Assembly: GCF_012933465.1 (NCBI RefSeq) | Contig: NZ_JABBND010000022.1 | Span: 55,524 to 119,523 of the forward strand | DNA: 64,000 nt | Reading direction: 5' to 3' | Source: Actinomycetospora sp. TBRC 11914 | GTDB lineage: Bacteria; Actinomycetota; Actinomycetes; Mycobacteriales; Pseudonocardiaceae | In this document: one piece after another, positions 47,648 to 58,252 of the stretch | Layout: the number at the start of each line of letters is the position of its first letter | Position numbering within the stretch: the stretch's first letter is position 1 | Notes under the pieces: model-generated | The model's input: only the letters and a program-made list of their open reading frames with translations | Told to the model about the DNA's origin: nothing | Databases searched by the model: none | Made by a program: the position numbers and the translations under genes

Positions 47648-48724
47648 TCAGTCGCGCAGCCGCTTCGCGACGGCGGCCCACCGCTCCAGCAGGGCCGCCG
47701 CGGCCCCGTCGTCGACGGCGGCGGCCGCCCGCTCCCGGCCCCGCGCGACCGCGGCGTGGAGCTCGTCGACCGTCCCGGTCTCGGCCTCCTCGTAGGCCGC
47801 CAGCGCCGCCCCGGCGTTGAGCAGGACGGCCTCGCGCACCGGCCCGGGGTCGCCGGCGAAGACGGCGTGGGCGACGCGGGCGTTGACGGTCGCGTCGCCG
47901 CCGCGCAGGTCGCCCGGCGCCGAGACCGGGATCCCGATCCGCGTCGGGTCGAGGGTCTCCACGACGACGCCGGACGGGCTCGCGCGCCAGACCGTGGTGG
48001 TGGTCGTCGTCGTGATCTCGTCGAGGCCGTCGTCGCCGCGCACCACCAGGGCGGTGTCGCCGCGCCCGGCCAGCACCGCCGCGAGGACGGGGGCGAAGCG
48101 CGCGTCGGCGCAGCCGATGAGGGCCGCGGCCGGGCGCGCCGGGTTGGTGAGGGGCCCGAGCAGGTTGAACGCGGTCGGCACGCCGATCTCGCGGCGCACC
48201 CCGCCCACGTGGCGCATGGCCGGGTGGAAGGTCTGGGCGAAGCAGAAGCCGATGCCGACCTCGTCGACGCTCGCGGCCACGCCGTCGGGACCGAGGTCGA
48301 TCGGCACCCCGAGCGCCTCGAGGAGGTCGACCGACCCGCACGCCGACGACGCCGCGCGCCCGCCGTGCTTGACCACCCGGGCACCAGCCGCGGCCATGAC
48401 GACCGCGGCCATCGTCGAGATGTTGACGGTGTGGGCCTGGTCGCCGCCGGTCCCCACGATGTCGACGACGACGCCGGGCACCGTCACCTCGCGCGCGTGC
48501 GCGCGCATCACCTCGGCCAGCCCGCCGATCTCCTCGGCGGTCTCGCCCTTGCTCCGCAGCGCCACCGCGAAGGCGGCCACCTGGGCCGGGGAGGCCTCGC
48601 CGGACATCATGCGGTCCATCGCCCAGGCCGCCTCGGGGGCCGACAGGTCCTCCCCGCGCAGCAGCCGGCCGAGCAGCGACGGCCAGGTGGGGGCGACCGG
48701 CGGCGCCCCGGCCTGCGTGGTCAC
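47648..48724 (-). CDS. trpD: Anthranilate phosphoribosyltransferase TrpD
   Basis: A 358-residue enzyme transferring phosphoribose from PRPP to anthranilate in tryptophan synthesis. Motifs: [65 protein letters not shown] run of seven Thr ([11 protein letters not shown]) also occurs, in shorter form, in mycobacterial TrpD. GTG 48724 overlaps the upstream receiver-like gene (GTGA). No other trp gene is nearby. Confidence 0.94.
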   Translation of the reverse strand: MTTQAGAPPVAPTWPSLLGRLLRGEDLSAPEAAWAMDRMMSGEASPAQVAAFAVALRSKGETAEEIGGLAEVMRAHAREVTVPGVVVDIVGTGGDQAHTVNISTMAAVVMAAAGARVVKHGGRAASSACGSVDLLEALGVPIDLGPDGVAASVDEVGIGFCFAQTFHPAMRHVGGVRREIGVPTAFNLLGPLTNPARPAAALIGCADARFAPVLAAVLAGRGDTALVVRGDDGLDEITTTTTTTVWRASPSGVVVETLDPTRIGIPVSAPGDLRGGDATVNARVAHAVFAGDPGPVREAVLLNAGAALAAYEEAETGTVDELHAAVARGRERAAAAVDDGAAAALLERWAAVAKRLRD

Positions 48725-49149
48725 CCCCGGGTGGCCGGGACCGGGTGCCCGGCGCGCAGGACGTCGGCGACCGTGCGCGCGGCGGTCACCGGGTCGAGGG
48801 GCTGCACGAGGACCGCGTCGGCCTGCGACCACGTCGCGAGCCAGCGGTCGTCCTCGCGCCGGACGACGACGATCACCGGGGCCGGGTCGTCGCGCTCGTT
48901 CTTGAGCTGGCGGCACACCCCCATGCCGCCGGTGGGCTGGGCCTCGCCGTCGAGCACCGCGAGGTCGAGGCGGCCCGCGTCGGCCGCGCCGAGGACGTCG
49001 CCGATGCCGTCCGCCTCGGTCCACCGCAGCCGGGGCACGTCCCGCGCGGGCCGGCGGCCGACCGCCGACATCACGGCCTCCCGCACCTCGGGCCGGTGGC
49101 TCATCACCACGACGTCCAGCGTCTCTCCGGCACCACTGTCGGCGGTCAT
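48721..49149 (-). CDS. Degenerate response-regulator receiver protein
   Basis: A 142-residue stand-alone receiver-like domain. [20 protein letters not shown] holds the Asp in the phosphoacceptor position. However, the N-terminal acidic pair is replaced (VVMSHRPEV) and the conserved Lys is Gln (AVLVQPLDP), so classical phosphorylation is doubtful. ATG 49149 has GGGGAGGG about 8 nt upstream; a GTG 10 codons earlier is possible. It is translationally coupled to trpD and divergent from ctaE. Confidence 0.7.
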   Translation of the reverse strand: MTADSGAGETLDVVVMSHRPEVREAVMSAVGRRPARDVPRLRWTEADGIGDVLGAADAGRLDLAVLDGEAQPTGGMGVCRQLKNERDDPAPVIVVVRREDDRWLATWSQADAVLVQPLDPVTAARTVADVLRAGHPVPATRG

Positions 49150-49357
49150 CTCGCGGGCCCTCCCCGGCGCGTCGTCCACGGTGCGCCGCAGCCTAGTCGG
49201 GCGGCCCGCCCAGGGGTGCGCCGCGACGCCGCGAGGTCTCGACTACGACACGACGTACGACACCTGGTAGGAGAATCCGCAGGTGAGAGGAGTGCAGGTC
49301 GGCGGCCTCCCGGAGGGGTCTCGCCCCGCCAGGCTGATGTCGGGACGAGGTGACATG

Positions 49358-49981
49358 ATGTCGCCCGTGACGACCGCCTCGAGTGCGCCGGCGCCCTCCT
49401 TCAGCGCGAGGATCCACTCCCTCAACCGACCCAACGTGGTCAGCGTGGGGACGATCATCTGGCTGTCCAGCGAGCTGATGTTCTTCGCCGGGCTCTTCGC
49501 CATGTACTTCGTGGCGCGCGCCCAGAACGTGGGCGAGTGGCCGCCCCCGCCCACCGAGCTCGACGTGCCGTACGCGCTCGTGAACACGATCATCCTCGTG
49601 GCGTCGTCGTTCACCTGCCAGTACGGCGTGTTCGCCGCCGAGCGCGGGGACGTGTTCGGGCTGCGCCGCTGGTACGCGGTGACGTTCGTGATGGGCCTGA
49701 TCTTCGTGCTGGGCCAGGTGAACGAGTACCACACGCTCGTCACCGAGCACGCCACGACGATGGCCTCGGGGCCGTACGGCTCGGTCTTCTACATCACGAC
49801 CGGGTTCCACGCGCTGCACGTCACCGGCGGTCTCGTCGCGTTCGTCCTGCTGATCAGCCGGACCTTCCTGAGTCGGTTCACACCCGCGCAGGCGACCGCG
49901 GCCATCGTCGTCTCGTACTACTGGCACTTCGTGGACGTGGTCTGGATCGGCCTGTTCGCGGTCATCTACTTCATCCGGTAA
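49358..49981 (+). CDS. ctaE: Cytochrome aa3 oxidase subunit III CtaE
   Basis: A 207-residue membrane protein with five helices: [66 protein letters not shown] and [19 protein letters not shown]. It stabilises the oxidase core. Several starts are possible (ATG 49355, ATG 49358, GTG 49367); GAGG ending at 49350 favours 49358. It heads the operon ctaE-qcrCAB. An upstream region of about 150 bp, rich in TACGACAC-like repeats, is the likely promoter. Confidence 0.93.
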   Translation: MSPVTTASSAPAPSFSARIHSLNRPNVVSVGTIIWLSSELMFFAGLFAMYFVARAQNVGEWPPPPTELDVPYALVNTIILVASSFTCQYGVFAAERGDVFGLRRWYAVTFVMGLIFVLGQVNEYHTLVTEHATTMASGPYGSVFYITTGFHALHVTGGLVAFVLLISRTFLSRFTPAQATAAIVVSYYWHFVDVVWIGLFAVIYFIR

Positions 49982-50030
49982 GGACACGGCCGCGATGACG
50001 ACAGGACGAGAGTCAGGGGCAGGGGAGGAC

Positions 50031-50858
50031 ATGAGCGACCGGACGCCACGCCCGCGCCGCAGGCCGTGGGCGCGTGCGGGCACCAGGACGCGCCGGAGGA
50101 TCGCGGGCTTCGTCGCGATCGGCGTGGCGCTGCTCGCCGTCGGCGGGATCTACGCGGCGGTGCAGCCCGCCCCGCAGACCGCCACCGGGCAGGACGCCGC
50201 GCTCGTGCGCGAGGGCCAGGCGCTCTTCGACAACTCCTGCATCACCTGCCACGGGTCGAACCTGCAGGGCGTCGTCGGCCGCGGCCCGAGCCTCATCGGG
50301 GTGGGCCAGGCGTCGGTGTACTTCCAGGTCTCCACCGGCCGCATGCCCCTGAAGGTCCAGGGCGCGCAGGCCGACCGGAAGAAGCCGGAGTTCGACCCGG
50401 CGCAGATCGACGCCCTCGGCGCCTACATCGAGGCGAACGGCGGCGGCCCGAGCGTCCCCGCCGGTCCCGACGAGGCCCTGGTCGGCTCCGACCTCGGGCG
50501 CGGCGGCGAGCTGTTCCGCCTCAACTGCGCCCAGTGCCACAACTTCACCGGCCGCGGCGGCGCGCTGTCGTCGGGCAAGTTCGCCCCGGTCCTCGACCCG
50601 GCGACCCCGCACCAGATCTACGCCGCCATGCTCTCCGGGCCGGGCAACATGCCGACGTTCGCCGACTCCCAGCTCTCCCCCGAGGAGAAGCGGGACATCA
50701 TCGGCTACATCAAGTCGGTCAGCTCGGACAGCACCGGCGCCAACCCCGGCGGCAACGGCCTCGGCGGGTTCGGCCCCGTGCCCGAGGGCCTCGTGGCCTT
50801 CTTCGTCGGGCTCGCCGCCCTGATCGGAATCTCCCTCTGGATCGGATCCCGCCAGTGA
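50031..50858 (+). CDS. qcrC: Di-heme cytochrome c QcrC of bcc complex
   Basis: A 275-residue membrane-anchored cytochrome with two CxxCH haem sites: CITCH (first domain) and CAQCH (second). It has N-terminal ([20 protein letters not shown]) and C-terminal ([20 protein letters not shown]) helices. It passes electrons directly to CtaC, replacing a soluble cytochrome c as in all actinobacteria. ATG 50031 was preferred (GGGGAGG just upstream) over ATG 49995. Its TGA overlaps the qcrA GTG. Confidence 0.95.
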   Translation: MSDRTPRPRRRPWARAGTRTRRRIAGFVAIGVALLAVGGIYAAVQPAPQTATGQDAALVREGQALFDNSCITCHGSNLQGVVGRGPSLIGVGQASVYFQVSTGRMPLKVQGAQADRKKPEFDPAQIDALGAYIEANGGGPSVPAGPDEALVGSDLGRGGELFRLNCAQCHNFTGRGGALSSGKFAPVLDPATPHQIYAAMLSGPGNMPTFADSQLSPEEKRDIIGYIKSVSSDSTGANPGGNGLGGFGPVPEGLVAFFVGLAALIGISLWIGSRQ

Positions 50859-52033
50859 GTGCACCTCCCGAATCTGAGTCCCACCGCGCCGGAAGCCCCT
50901 CGGGTCCGCAGGGCCACGGGTCGGACGAGCTGCGCATCCCCACCGACGCCGAGCTCGCCGAGATGAGCACCGACGACCTGGTGCGTCTCGGCAACCGCAT
51001 CGACGACATCGAGGTCGTCGCCGACCGCGCCCGCTTCCCCGTGCCCGGCACCCGCGCCGAGAAGCGCGCCGAGCGCCAGGTCGCGGGCTGGTTCATCCTC
51101 GCCGCGATCGCGGGCCTGGCCTTCATCGTCGCGTTCATCGCCTGGCCGCACGAGTGGGTCCCGCCGGGCGACCCGGGCTCGACCTGGTACGCCCTCTACA
51201 CGCCGGCCATCGGTGTGACCCTGGGCGTGTCGATCCTCGCGGTCGGCATGGGCGTCATCGCCTACTCGAAGAAGCTGCTGCCCGAGGACCTGACGATCCA
51301 GCAGCGCCACGACGGCCGCTCGGGCGAGGTGGAGCGCCGCACCGCCGCCGCCCGCCTCGTGCAGGCCGGCCAGCAGAGCGGCATCGGGCGGCGCAAGCTG
51401 ATCGTCCGCTCGATCGGCGCCGCCGGCGGCGTCCTGGGCGCCGGCATCCTGGTCGCGGCGTTCGGCGGCCTGGTGAAGAACCCGTGGAAGGAGGGCGACC
51501 AGTCGCCGCTCCTCGTCACGGACTGGCGCTCGGAGAACGGCGAGCGGGTCTACCTGCGCAAGTTCGACGGCGACCCGACCGACGTCGTCCTCGTCCGCGC
51601 GGGCGACCTGGAACCCGGCTCCATGGAGACGGTCTTCCCGTTCAAGGAGAGCCAGCGCAACGACCCGGAGGCCCTCACCGAGGAGGTCCGCTCCTCCGAC
51701 TCCCCCGTCATGCTCATCCGGCTGCGCCCCAACGTGCCGGTGATCAAGCGGGCGGGCCAGGAGGACTTCAACTACGGCTCGCTCTTCGCCTACTCGAAGA
51801 TCTGCAGCCACATGGGGTGCCCGACGTCCCTCTACGAGGACCAGACGATGCGCATCCTGTGCCCCTGCCACCAGTCGCAGTTCCAGGCCAACGAGTACGC
51901 GCGCCCGGTCTTCGGACCGGCCGCCCGTCCGCTGGCGCAACTGCCCATCACGGTGGACGATCAGGGTTATCTGTACGCCCGCAGTGACTTCATCGAGCCG
52001 GTGGGGCCCGGCTTCTGGGAGCGCAGACCATGA
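50855..52033 (+). CDS. qcrA: Rieske iron-sulfur subunit QcrA
   Basis: A 392-residue Rieske protein with a long actinobacterial N-terminus and three helices (about 75-95 [19 protein letters not shown], 110-135, and 185-205). The [2Fe-2S] site is CSHMGCP and CPCHQSQF in the C-terminal domain. It accepts electrons from menaquinol at the QcrB site. GTG 50855 overlaps qcrC (GTGA); ATGA overlaps qcrB. Confidence 0.95.
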   Translation: MSAPPESESHRAGSPSGPQGHGSDELRIPTDAELAEMSTDDLVRLGNRIDDIEVVADRARFPVPGTRAEKRAERQVAGWFILAAIAGLAFIVAFIAWPHEWVPPGDPGSTWYALYTPAIGVTLGVSILAVGMGVIAYSKKLLPEDLTIQQRHDGRSGEVERRTAAARLVQAGQQSGIGRRKLIVRSIGAAGGVLGAGILVAAFGGLVKNPWKEGDQSPLLVTDWRSENGERVYLRKFDGDPTDVVLVRAGDLEPGSMETVFPFKESQRNDPEALTEEVRSSDSPVMLIRLRPNVPVIKRAGQEDFNYGSLFAYSKICSHMGCPTSLYEDQTMRILCPCHQSQFQANEYARPVFGPAARPLAQLPITVDDQGYLYARSDFIEPVGPGFWERRP

Positions 52034-53706
52034 GTGCCATCACCACACCGAGGCGCAGCGGCAGCACCGCGATGAAGCTCGTCGGGACCGCTGCTGACGA
52101 GATCGACAGCCGGATCCACCCGGCCGGCGGGATCCGCCGGCAGATCAACAAGGTCTTCCCCACGCACTGGTCGTTCATGCTGGGCGAGATCGCGATGTAC
52201 AGCTTCATCGTGCTGCTCATCTCGGGCACGTGGCTGGCCGTCTTCTACGACCCCTCGATGGCCGAGACGACCTACGAGGGCACCTACGCGGGCCTGCGCG
52301 GCGTCGTGATGTCGAAGGCCTACGAGTCGACGGTCAACATCTCCATCGACGTCCGCGGTGGCCTGTTCATCCGCCAGATCCACCACTGGGCGGCGCTGCT
52401 GTTCGTGGCGGCGATGATCGCGCACATGATGCGGACGTTCTTCACCGGAGCGTTCCGCCGCCCGCGCGAGACCAACTGGGTGCTCGGCGTCGTGCTGCTG
52501 CTCACCGGCATGATCGAGGGCTTCATCGGCTACTCGCTGCCGGACGACCTGCTCTCGGGCACCGGCATCCGCACCGGCCTCTCGGCGATCATCCTGTCGA
52601 TCCCGGTGATCGGCACATGGCTGCACTGGGCGATCGTCGGCGGGGAGTTCCCGGGCGACATCATCATCCCGCGCTTCTACATCGTCCACGTCTTCCTGCT
52701 GCCGGGGATCATCCTCGCGGTCATCGGCGTGCACGTGGCGCTGGTGTGGTTCCAGAAGCACACCCAGTTCCCCGGGCCGGGACGCACCGAGCGCAACGTC
52801 GTCGGTGTCCGCATCCTCCCGACGTTCGCGACGAAGGCCGGCGGCTTCATGGTCGTCGCGGTCGGCGTCATGGCGATCATGGCCGGGGTGTTCCAGATCA
52901 ACCCGATCTGGAAGCTCGGCCCGTACGACCCGACGCAGGTCTCGGCCGGGTCCCAGCCCGACTTCTACATGGCCGTGTTCGACGGCGCGGTCCGGCTGTG
53001 GCCCTCGTGGGAGATGTACCTGTTCGGCCGGTACACGATCCCGTCGATCTTCTTCCCCGCCGTCATCGGCATGGGGATCCTGACGACGCTGCTCGCGCTC
53101 TACCCGTTGATCGAGCGCAAGCTGACCGGCGACGGCGCGCACCACAACCTGCTCCAGCGTCCGCGTGACGTCCCGGTCCGCACCGCCACCGGCATGATGG
53201 CGATGGCGTTCTACTTCTGGCTCGTCGTGGCCTGCGGGAACGACATCATCGGCTACACGTTCGACATCTCGCTGAACGTCATGACCTGGATCGGCCGCAT
53301 CGGCCTCCTGGTGATCCCGCCGGTCGTCTACTTCGCGACCTACCGGATCTGCCTGGGTCTCCAGCGCTCCGACCGCGAGGTGCTCGAGCACGGCATCGAG
53401 ACCGGCCACATCAAGCGGCTGCCGCACGGTGAGTTCATCGAGGTGCACCAGCCCCTCGGCGGCGTCGACGACCACGGCCACGCCATCCCGCTCGCCTACC
53501 AGGGCAGCAAGGTGCCGAAGCGCATGAACGACCTCGGCTACTCGGGCCACCCGGTGAAGGGCGGCTGGTTCCGCCCCGACCCGGCCGAGGAGCAGGGCGA
53601 CATCCACGCCGGCTCCGGCACCGACCCGCTGCAGGTCGAGCCGGGCAGCGACCGCGAGCTCGCGGGTCGCCCCGACGCCGGCCGGCCCCGCGACGTGCGG
53701 GACTGA
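52030..53706 (+). CDS. qcrB: Cytochrome b subunit QcrB
   Basis: A 558-residue cytochrome b. It binds two b haems via His pairs ([19 protein letters not shown] and [20 protein letters not shown]). The quinol site contains SLPDDLLSG (in place of PEWY-type loops) and the segment [20 protein letters not shown], the region where telacebec (Q203) resistance arises in M. tuberculosis. The C-terminal 150 residues are hydrophilic. ATG 52030 overlaps qcrA. A strong terminator follows. Confidence 0.95.
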   Translation: MSAITTPRRSGSTAMKLVGTAADEIDSRIHPAGGIRRQINKVFPTHWSFMLGEIAMYSFIVLLISGTWLAVFYDPSMAETTYEGTYAGLRGVVMSKAYESTVNISIDVRGGLFIRQIHHWAALLFVAAMIAHMMRTFFTGAFRRPRETNWVLGVVLLLTGMIEGFIGYSLPDDLLSGTGIRTGLSAIILSIPVIGTWLHWAIVGGEFPGDIIIPRFYIVHVFLLPGIILAVIGVHVALVWFQKHTQFPGPGRTERNVVGVRILPTFATKAGGFMVVAVGVMAIMAGVFQINPIWKLGPYDPTQVSAGSQPDFYMAVFDGAVRLWPSWEMYLFGRYTIPSIFFPAVIGMGILTTLLALYPLIERKLTGDGAHHNLLQRPRDVPVRTATGMMAMAFYFWLVVACGNDIIGYTFDISLNVMTWIGRIGLLVIPPVVYFATYRICLGLQRSDREVLEHGIETGHIKRLPHGEFIEVHQPLGGVDDHGHAIPLAYQGSKVPKRMNDLGYSGHPVKGGWFRPDPAEEQGDIHAGSGTDPLQVEPGSDRELAGRPDAGRPRDVRD

Positions 53707-53734
53707 CGCCGGAGCACCACACCGCACGACCGCC

Positions 53735-53769
53735 GACGGGGCGGGGAGCCACCGGCTCCCCGCCCCGTC
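53735..53769 (+). terminator. Terminator after qcrB
   Basis: A perfect 16-bp stem (53735-53750 with 53754-53769) with loop ACC, rich in G and C, 29 bp after the qcrB stop. No U-tract follows, as often in actinobacteria. Confidence 0.8.
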
Positions 53770-53820
53770 GTCGTCGTGGGGGCGCGGGAGCCGGTGCTCG
53801 CGGGTGCGGGTCTCCCCGGG

Positions 53821-54470
53821 GCGAGGGGCACGTGGCACCGCCCGTCCGCCGTCCTGAGCTGCCCGCTGTGCCCCTCGTCGAGGCCGGCGCGGGCTGGACT
53901 CGGGTGCGTGGACCCTCGGAGCGTCGCGAGGGAGTCACTGCGCGGCGTGCGGATCTCCCCCACCCGTGCAGCGGCTCCCTGATCATCGGCGGCAGCCACC
54001 GTCGCCGAGGGGCACAGGACGCCGCCCGTCCGGCCCCCTGAGCTGCCCGCTGTGCCCCTCGCGGCGGCCCGCGCGGGAACGCCCGCGCCGTGCGGGCTCC
54101 CCCACCCGTGCCCAGGCTCTCTGGTCGCCGGCATGGCCCGCTGGGGGCGAGGGGTACTTGGTCCCGGCTGTCCGGTTTCCTGAGCTGCCTGCTGTCCCCT
54201 CGTGGGAGCCTGCGAGGGAGTCACTGCGTGCCGTGCGGATCTCCCCCGCCCGTGCAGAGGCTCCCTGATCACCAGCGGCTACCGTGGACGAAGGGCACAC
54301 GACGCCGCCCGAACTGCCTGCTGTGCCCCTCGTGGAAGCCATCGGGCACCGGGGGCGCCGTACGACAAGGCCTCCCCGACCACCGACGGCAGCCACCGTC
54401 GGCGAGGGGCACATGACGCCGCCCGTCCGGCCTCCTGAGCTGCCTGCAGTGCTCCTGGCAGTTCACTCCC
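53821..54470. repeat. Composite palindromic repeat array between qcrB and ctaF
   Basis: Five copies of a roughly 57-bp element start near 53821, 54005, 54147, 54287 and 54402. The first has perfect 10-bp arms CGAGGGGCAC (53822-53831) and GTGCCCCTCG (53868-53877). Between them, at about 53930 and 54214, and degenerately near 54075, lie GAGGGAGTCACTGC...GGCTCCCTGATCA hairpin elements. The same two building blocks make the array upstream of mraZ. No convincing gene lies in 53707-54579. Confidence 0.85.
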
Positions 54471-54579
54471 ACCAACCACGGCGCTCCAGGAGCCCAAGAG
54501 GACCCGGAACGACGACGGCGGGCGCCGCCGGCCCCCTCAGGAGCCGGCGATGCCCGCCGTCGGGACGTCGGAGAAGGAG

Positions 54580-54978
54580 CTAGTGCGCCTCGGGTCCCGC
54601 GTGGTACTCGAACACCAGCCCGCACACGGCGATGATCAGGAAGATGCCCGCCAGCACGATCAGCCACCACTGGAAGAGCGCGAGCCCGAGCCCCGTCAGG
54701 GCGACGGCACCCGCCACGGTGATGGGCCAGTAGCTGCCCGGGCTGAAGAAGCCGACGTCGCCGGCGCCGTCGGAGACCTCGGCCTCCGGGTTGTCCTCCG
54801 GGCGCTCCTCGAGGCGCCGGGCGACGAACCGGAAGTAGGTCCCGATGATCAGGCAGAGGCCGCCCGTGAGGGTCAGCCCGACGATGCCGACCGCTTCCTT
54901 CGAGAGGAAGCCGTAGACGATCGCGCAGACGAAGCAGAACACGGTCAGGAGCTCGAAGATGCGGGACTCGACCTTCAT
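54580..54978 (-). CDS. ctaF: Cytochrome aa3 oxidase subunit IV CtaF
   Basis: A 132-residue protein with four membrane helices: IFELLTVFCFVCAIVYGFLS, VGIVGLTLTGGLCLIIGTYF, PITVAGAVALTGLGLALFQW and WLIVLAGIFLIIAVCGLVFE. It is the actinobacterial subunit IV (Rv2199c type). ATG 54978 with GAGAGGAG upstream. It follows ctaC by 39 bp on the same strand. Confidence 0.93.
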   Translation of the reverse strand: MKVESRIFELLTVFCFVCAIVYGFLSKEAVGIVGLTLTGGLCLIIGTYFRFVARRLEERPEDNPEAEVSDGAGDVGFFSPGSYWPITVAGAVALTGLGLALFQWWLIVLAGIFLIIAVCGLVFEYHAGPEAH

Positions 54979-55017
54979 CGCCGCGGGCTCCTCTCAGCGG
55001 TCGTGGGGACGGTCATG

Positions 55018-56007
55018 TCAGAACGCCAGCCGGACGGTCGGGTCCGGGTTGAACGGGTGCGTCGTGGTGGCCGTCGGCGAGCACAACGGGCCGCAGTTCA
55101 TCTGGGCGAGCGCCTCGGCGGCCGAGTACGGCTGGCGCGTCGTCGGGTCGATGGACTGCCGCAGCTGCATGTACTGGTCGAACTGGGCCTCCGGCAGCGC
55201 CCGGACCTCGAAGTTCATCATCGAGTGGTACGCGCCGCAGTACTCCGCGCAGCGGCCCACGAACGCCCCGGGCTGGTCGATCTTGTCGATGACCCAGACG
55301 TTCTTCTGGTCGTTCTTCTCCGGGTCCGGGAACACGTCGCGCTTGAAGAGGAACTCCGGGATCCAGAACGAGTGGATGACGTCCTCGGAGTGCTGCGTGA
55401 ACGAGATCGGCCGGTTGGTCGGCAGCACCAGCAGCGGGACCTCGGCGGTGGTGCCGATGGTCGCGACCGGCTGGCCGACCGGGTTGCGCGTGCCCGGGTA
55501 CTGGAACTCCCAGTTCCACTGGAACGCGGTGACGTCGATCTTGAGCTCGTTGCCGCTCGGCTCGCGGTCGACGACGTTCTGCACGACGACCGTGAAGTAG
55601 AAGAGGACCGCCACGATGACCAGCGGGAGCACCGTGAGCACCAGCTCGAGCGGCAGGTTGTACTGGAACTGCCGGGGCAGATCCGAGTCGGTCGCCTTGC
55701 GGCGGTGGAACGCGACGGCCCAGGCGGTGGCACCCCAGACGAGGACGCCGACGGCGAGCGCGGCGATCGCGGACCAGGTCCAGAGTTCCCGCATCATGGT
55801 GGCCTCGGGCGTGACGCCCACGGGCCAGCCGAAGCGGATGACGTCCTGGATCGAGCACCCGGTCGAGACGAGGGCGACCACGCACGCCAGGACGGCGAGC
55901 TGGAGCGCGCGCGTCACCCGACGGGTCCGTCGGCGCGGCGTCCGGCCACCCTCGTCCTGCGGGGCCGACACCTCCCCGGCCTGCGCAAGGCTCGCTGCTC
56001 GGCGCAC
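55018..56007 (-). CDS. ctaC: Cytochrome c oxidase subunit II CtaC
   Basis: A 329-residue lipoprotein-like subunit II. Lipobox-like VALVSTGC gives Cys near residue 51. Two helices and a cupredoxin domain follow with the CuA site: His in HSFWIPEF and CAEYCGAYHSMM. It receives electrons from QcrC. GTG 56007 has GAGGAGG 9-10 nt upstream; GTG 55971 is an alternative. Divergent from asnB. ctaD (subunit I) is not in the window. Confidence 0.94.
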   Translation of the reverse strand: MRRAASLAQAGEVSAPQDEGGRTPRRRTRRVTRALQLAVLACVVALVSTGCSIQDVIRFGWPVGVTPEATMMRELWTWSAIAALAVGVLVWGATAWAVAFHRRKATDSDLPRQFQYNLPLELVLTVLPLVIVAVLFYFTVVVQNVVDREPSGNELKIDVTAFQWNWEFQYPGTRNPVGQPVATIGTTAEVPLLVLPTNRPISFTQHSEDVIHSFWIPEFLFKRDVFPDPEKNDQKNVWVIDKIDQPGAFVGRCAEYCGAYHSMMNFEVRALPEAQFDQYMQLRQSIDPTTRQPYSAAEALAQMNCGPLCSPTATTTHPFNPDPTVRLAF

Positions 56008-56188
56008 TGCTGGCTGCCCTCCTCGAGGCCGTGCGACCTCGGGCGGCGGAGAAGAAACGCCACCCTCGGTCCGGACACGGGGAGACTAGCCGAGGTCTCC
56101 ACTACGCGCTGTCGGAGGGGCGTGGGTGTCCGGGGTGCCGAAACCCCCGCGCAACGGGTGGGACGACGAGGCCGTCGGCCCCCCTCGC

Positions 56189-56194
56189 CATACT
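56189..56194 (+). promoter_or_regulatory. -10-like element before asnB
   Basis: CATACT (partial match to TANNNT) ends 7 nt before the asnB GTG and no ribosome binding site is seen, suggesting a leaderless transcript. Confidence 0.35.
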
Positions 56195-56201
56195 GGGCCC
56201 C

Positions 56202-58139
56202 GTGTGCGGGCTGATGGGTTGGATCACGGCGGACGGCACGGCGGCACGGCACGCGGCGGACGTCGAGGCCGCCCTGCCGTGCATGCGCCACCGCGGGCCG
56301 GACGAGTCGGGCGTGTGGCAGGACGACGAGGTCGTCCTGGGCTTCAACCGGCTCTCGATCATCGACGTCGAGGGCTCGCACCAGCCCCTGGAGTTCCCCC
56401 CGGACGGTGACGCGGCGGGCCGCTACCGCATCGTCTTCAACGGCGAGATCTACAACTACCTGGAACTGCGGGCGGAGCTCGCCCGCGAGCACGGTGTCCA
56501 CTTCGCCACCGAGGGCGACACCGAGGCCATCGTCGCGGCGTACTCGGTGTGGGGCGCGGACGCCGTCCCGCGGCTGCGCGGCATGTTCACGTTCCTCATC
56601 TGGGACACCGTGGACCGGGTGCTCTTCGGCGCCCGGGACCCGTTCGGCATCAAGCCGCTGTTCTTCGCCGCCGGCGCCCACGGCGTCGCGTTCGCCAGCG
56701 AGAAGAAGAGCCTCCTGCAGATCCTGGGCCCGCTGGGGGCATCGTCCGCGGCGCCCGACCCGACGGCGCTGCAGAACTACCTGACGCTGCAGTACGTGCC
56801 GGAGCCGGCGACGCTGCACCGGGCGATCCGGCGCCTGGAGTCCGGGTGCTCGTTCACGATCAGCCCCGGCGAGCCGGTCAGCGTGCAGCGCTACTTCACG
56901 CCGCGCTTCGACGAGCGCCCCATCCCCCGCGGCGACACCGCGGAGGAGACGCGGCGGCACGAGGAGATCACCGAGGTCCTGCGCGACTCGGTGGCGAAGC
57001 ACATGCGCGCCGACGTCACCGTGGGTGCCTTCCTCTCCGGGGGCATCGACTCGACGGCGATCGCGGCGCTCGCCCGCGAGCACAACCCGGACCTCATCAC
57101 CTTCACGACGGGGTTCGAGCGCGCCGGGTACTCCGAGGTGGACGTCGCGGCCGAGTCCGCGGAGGCGATCGGCGTCCGCCACGTGGTCCGCACGGTGACC
57201 GCGCAGGACATGATGGAGGCGCTGCCGCTCATCGTCTGGTACCTGGACGACCCGGTCGCCGACCCGGCGCTGGTGCCGCTGTACTTCGTGGCGAACGAGG
57301 CGCGCAAGCACGTCAAGGTCGTCCTCTCCGGCGAGGGGGCCGACGAGCTCTTCGGCGGCTACACCATCTACAAGGAGCCGCTCTCCCTCGCGCCGTTCGA
57401 CCGGCTGCCGGGCGCGGTCCGCAAGCTAGCCGGCGCGCTGTCCGAGCGCCTGCCGACCGGGGTGCGCGGCAAGGACCTGCTGCGCCGGGGCGCGCTCCCC
57501 CTCGAGCAGCGCTACTACGGCAACGCCCGCAACTTCTTCCCGGCGCAGCTCTCGGCGGTGCTGCGGGGGTACGACGACGAGCTCTCCCACGTCGACGTGA
57601 CGGCGCCGGTCTACGAGGGGTCCCGGGGCTGGGACCCGGTGGCGCGCATGCAGCACGTCGACCTCTTCACGTGGCTGCGCGGCGACATCCTGGTCAAGGC
57701 CGACAAGATGACGATGGCGAACTCGCTGGAGCTGCGGGTCCCGTTCCTCGACCCCGAGGTGTTCCGGGTGGCCTCGGCGCTGCCGACCGACCAGAAGGTC
57801 GCCCACGGCACCACCAAGTACGCCCTGCGCCGCGCGATCGAGGGCATCGTGCCGCCGCACGTGCTGCACCGTCGCAAGCTCGGCTTCCCTGTCCCGATCC
57901 GGCACTGGCTGGCCACCGACATGCTCGACTGGGCCCGCGGCATCGTCCGGGAGTCGCAGACCGACGCGATCCTCGACAAGGCCGCGGTGCTGCGCATGAT
58001 CGACGAGCACCGCGCCGGCTCGATCGACCACTCGCGGCGCATCTGGACGCTGCTGGTGTTCATGCTCTGGCACGGCATCTTCGTCGAGCAGCGCATCGTC
58101 CCGGCGGTCCCGGAGCCGCAGTACCCGGTCTACGCCTGA
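56202..58139 (+). CDS. asnB: Asparagine synthetase (glutamine-hydrolysing) AsnB
   Basis: A 645-residue enzyme. Residue 2 is Cys (VCGLMGWITADG), the glutaminase nucleophile once the start residue is removed, which fixes the start at GTG 56202. The class II glutaminase domain covers 1-210; the synthetase domain has the pyrophosphate loop AFLSGGIDSTAIAA and LSGEGADELFGGY. In mycobacteria the orthologue (Rv2201) may amidate cell-wall precursors; here either asparagine synthesis or amidation is possible. It is followed by the adenosine kinase gene. Confidence 0.92.
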   Translation: MCGLMGWITADGTAARHAADVEAALPCMRHRGPDESGVWQDDEVVLGFNRLSIIDVEGSHQPLEFPPDGDAAGRYRIVFNGEIYNYLELRAELAREHGVHFATEGDTEAIVAAYSVWGADAVPRLRGMFTFLIWDTVDRVLFGARDPFGIKPLFFAAGAHGVAFASEKKSLLQILGPLGASSAAPDPTALQNYLTLQYVPEPATLHRAIRRLESGCSFTISPGEPVSVQRYFTPRFDERPIPRGDTAEETRRHEEITEVLRDSVAKHMRADVTVGAFLSGGIDSTAIAALAREHNPDLITFTTGFERAGYSEVDVAAESAEAIGVRHVVRTVTAQDMMEALPLIVWYLDDPVADPALVPLYFVANEARKHVKVVLSGEGADELFGGYTIYKEPLSLAPFDRLPGAVRKLAGALSERLPTGVRGKDLLRRGALPLEQRYYGNARNFFPAQLSAVLRGYDDELSHVDVTAPVYEGSRGWDPVARMQHVDLFTWLRGDILVKADKMTMANSLELRVPFLDPEVFRVASALPTDQKVAHGTTKYALRRAIEGIVPPHVLHRRKLGFPVPIRHWLATDMLDWARGIVRESQTDAILDKAAVLRMIDEHRAGSIDHSRRIWTLLVFMLWHGIFVEQRIVPAVPEPQYPVYA

Positions 58140-58252
58140 GCGGGGGCGATAGTGCCCGACGCAACGATCGGGCTGTCGGTGCCCACCCCATCACCTACGG
58201 TGGTCCGTTGATCCGAAGCGAGTAGCCGCTATGGAGAGGACATCCCGGCCCG

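Noticed and set aside
47996..48018. Poly-threonine tract in trpD as a slippage oddity
   Set aside because: A Thr-rich stretch at the same place is typical of actinobacterial TrpD, so it is a family feature.
53821..54470. CRISPR-like array
   Set aside because: Unit length varies from about 114 to 185 bp, the repeats are degenerate and palindromic, there are no uniform unique spacers and no cas genes.
53750..54580. mmpS3-like or other gene between qcrB and ctaF
   Set aside because: The M. tuberculosis segment has Rv2197c and Rv2198c here, but I see only palindromic repeats and no membrane-protein frame.
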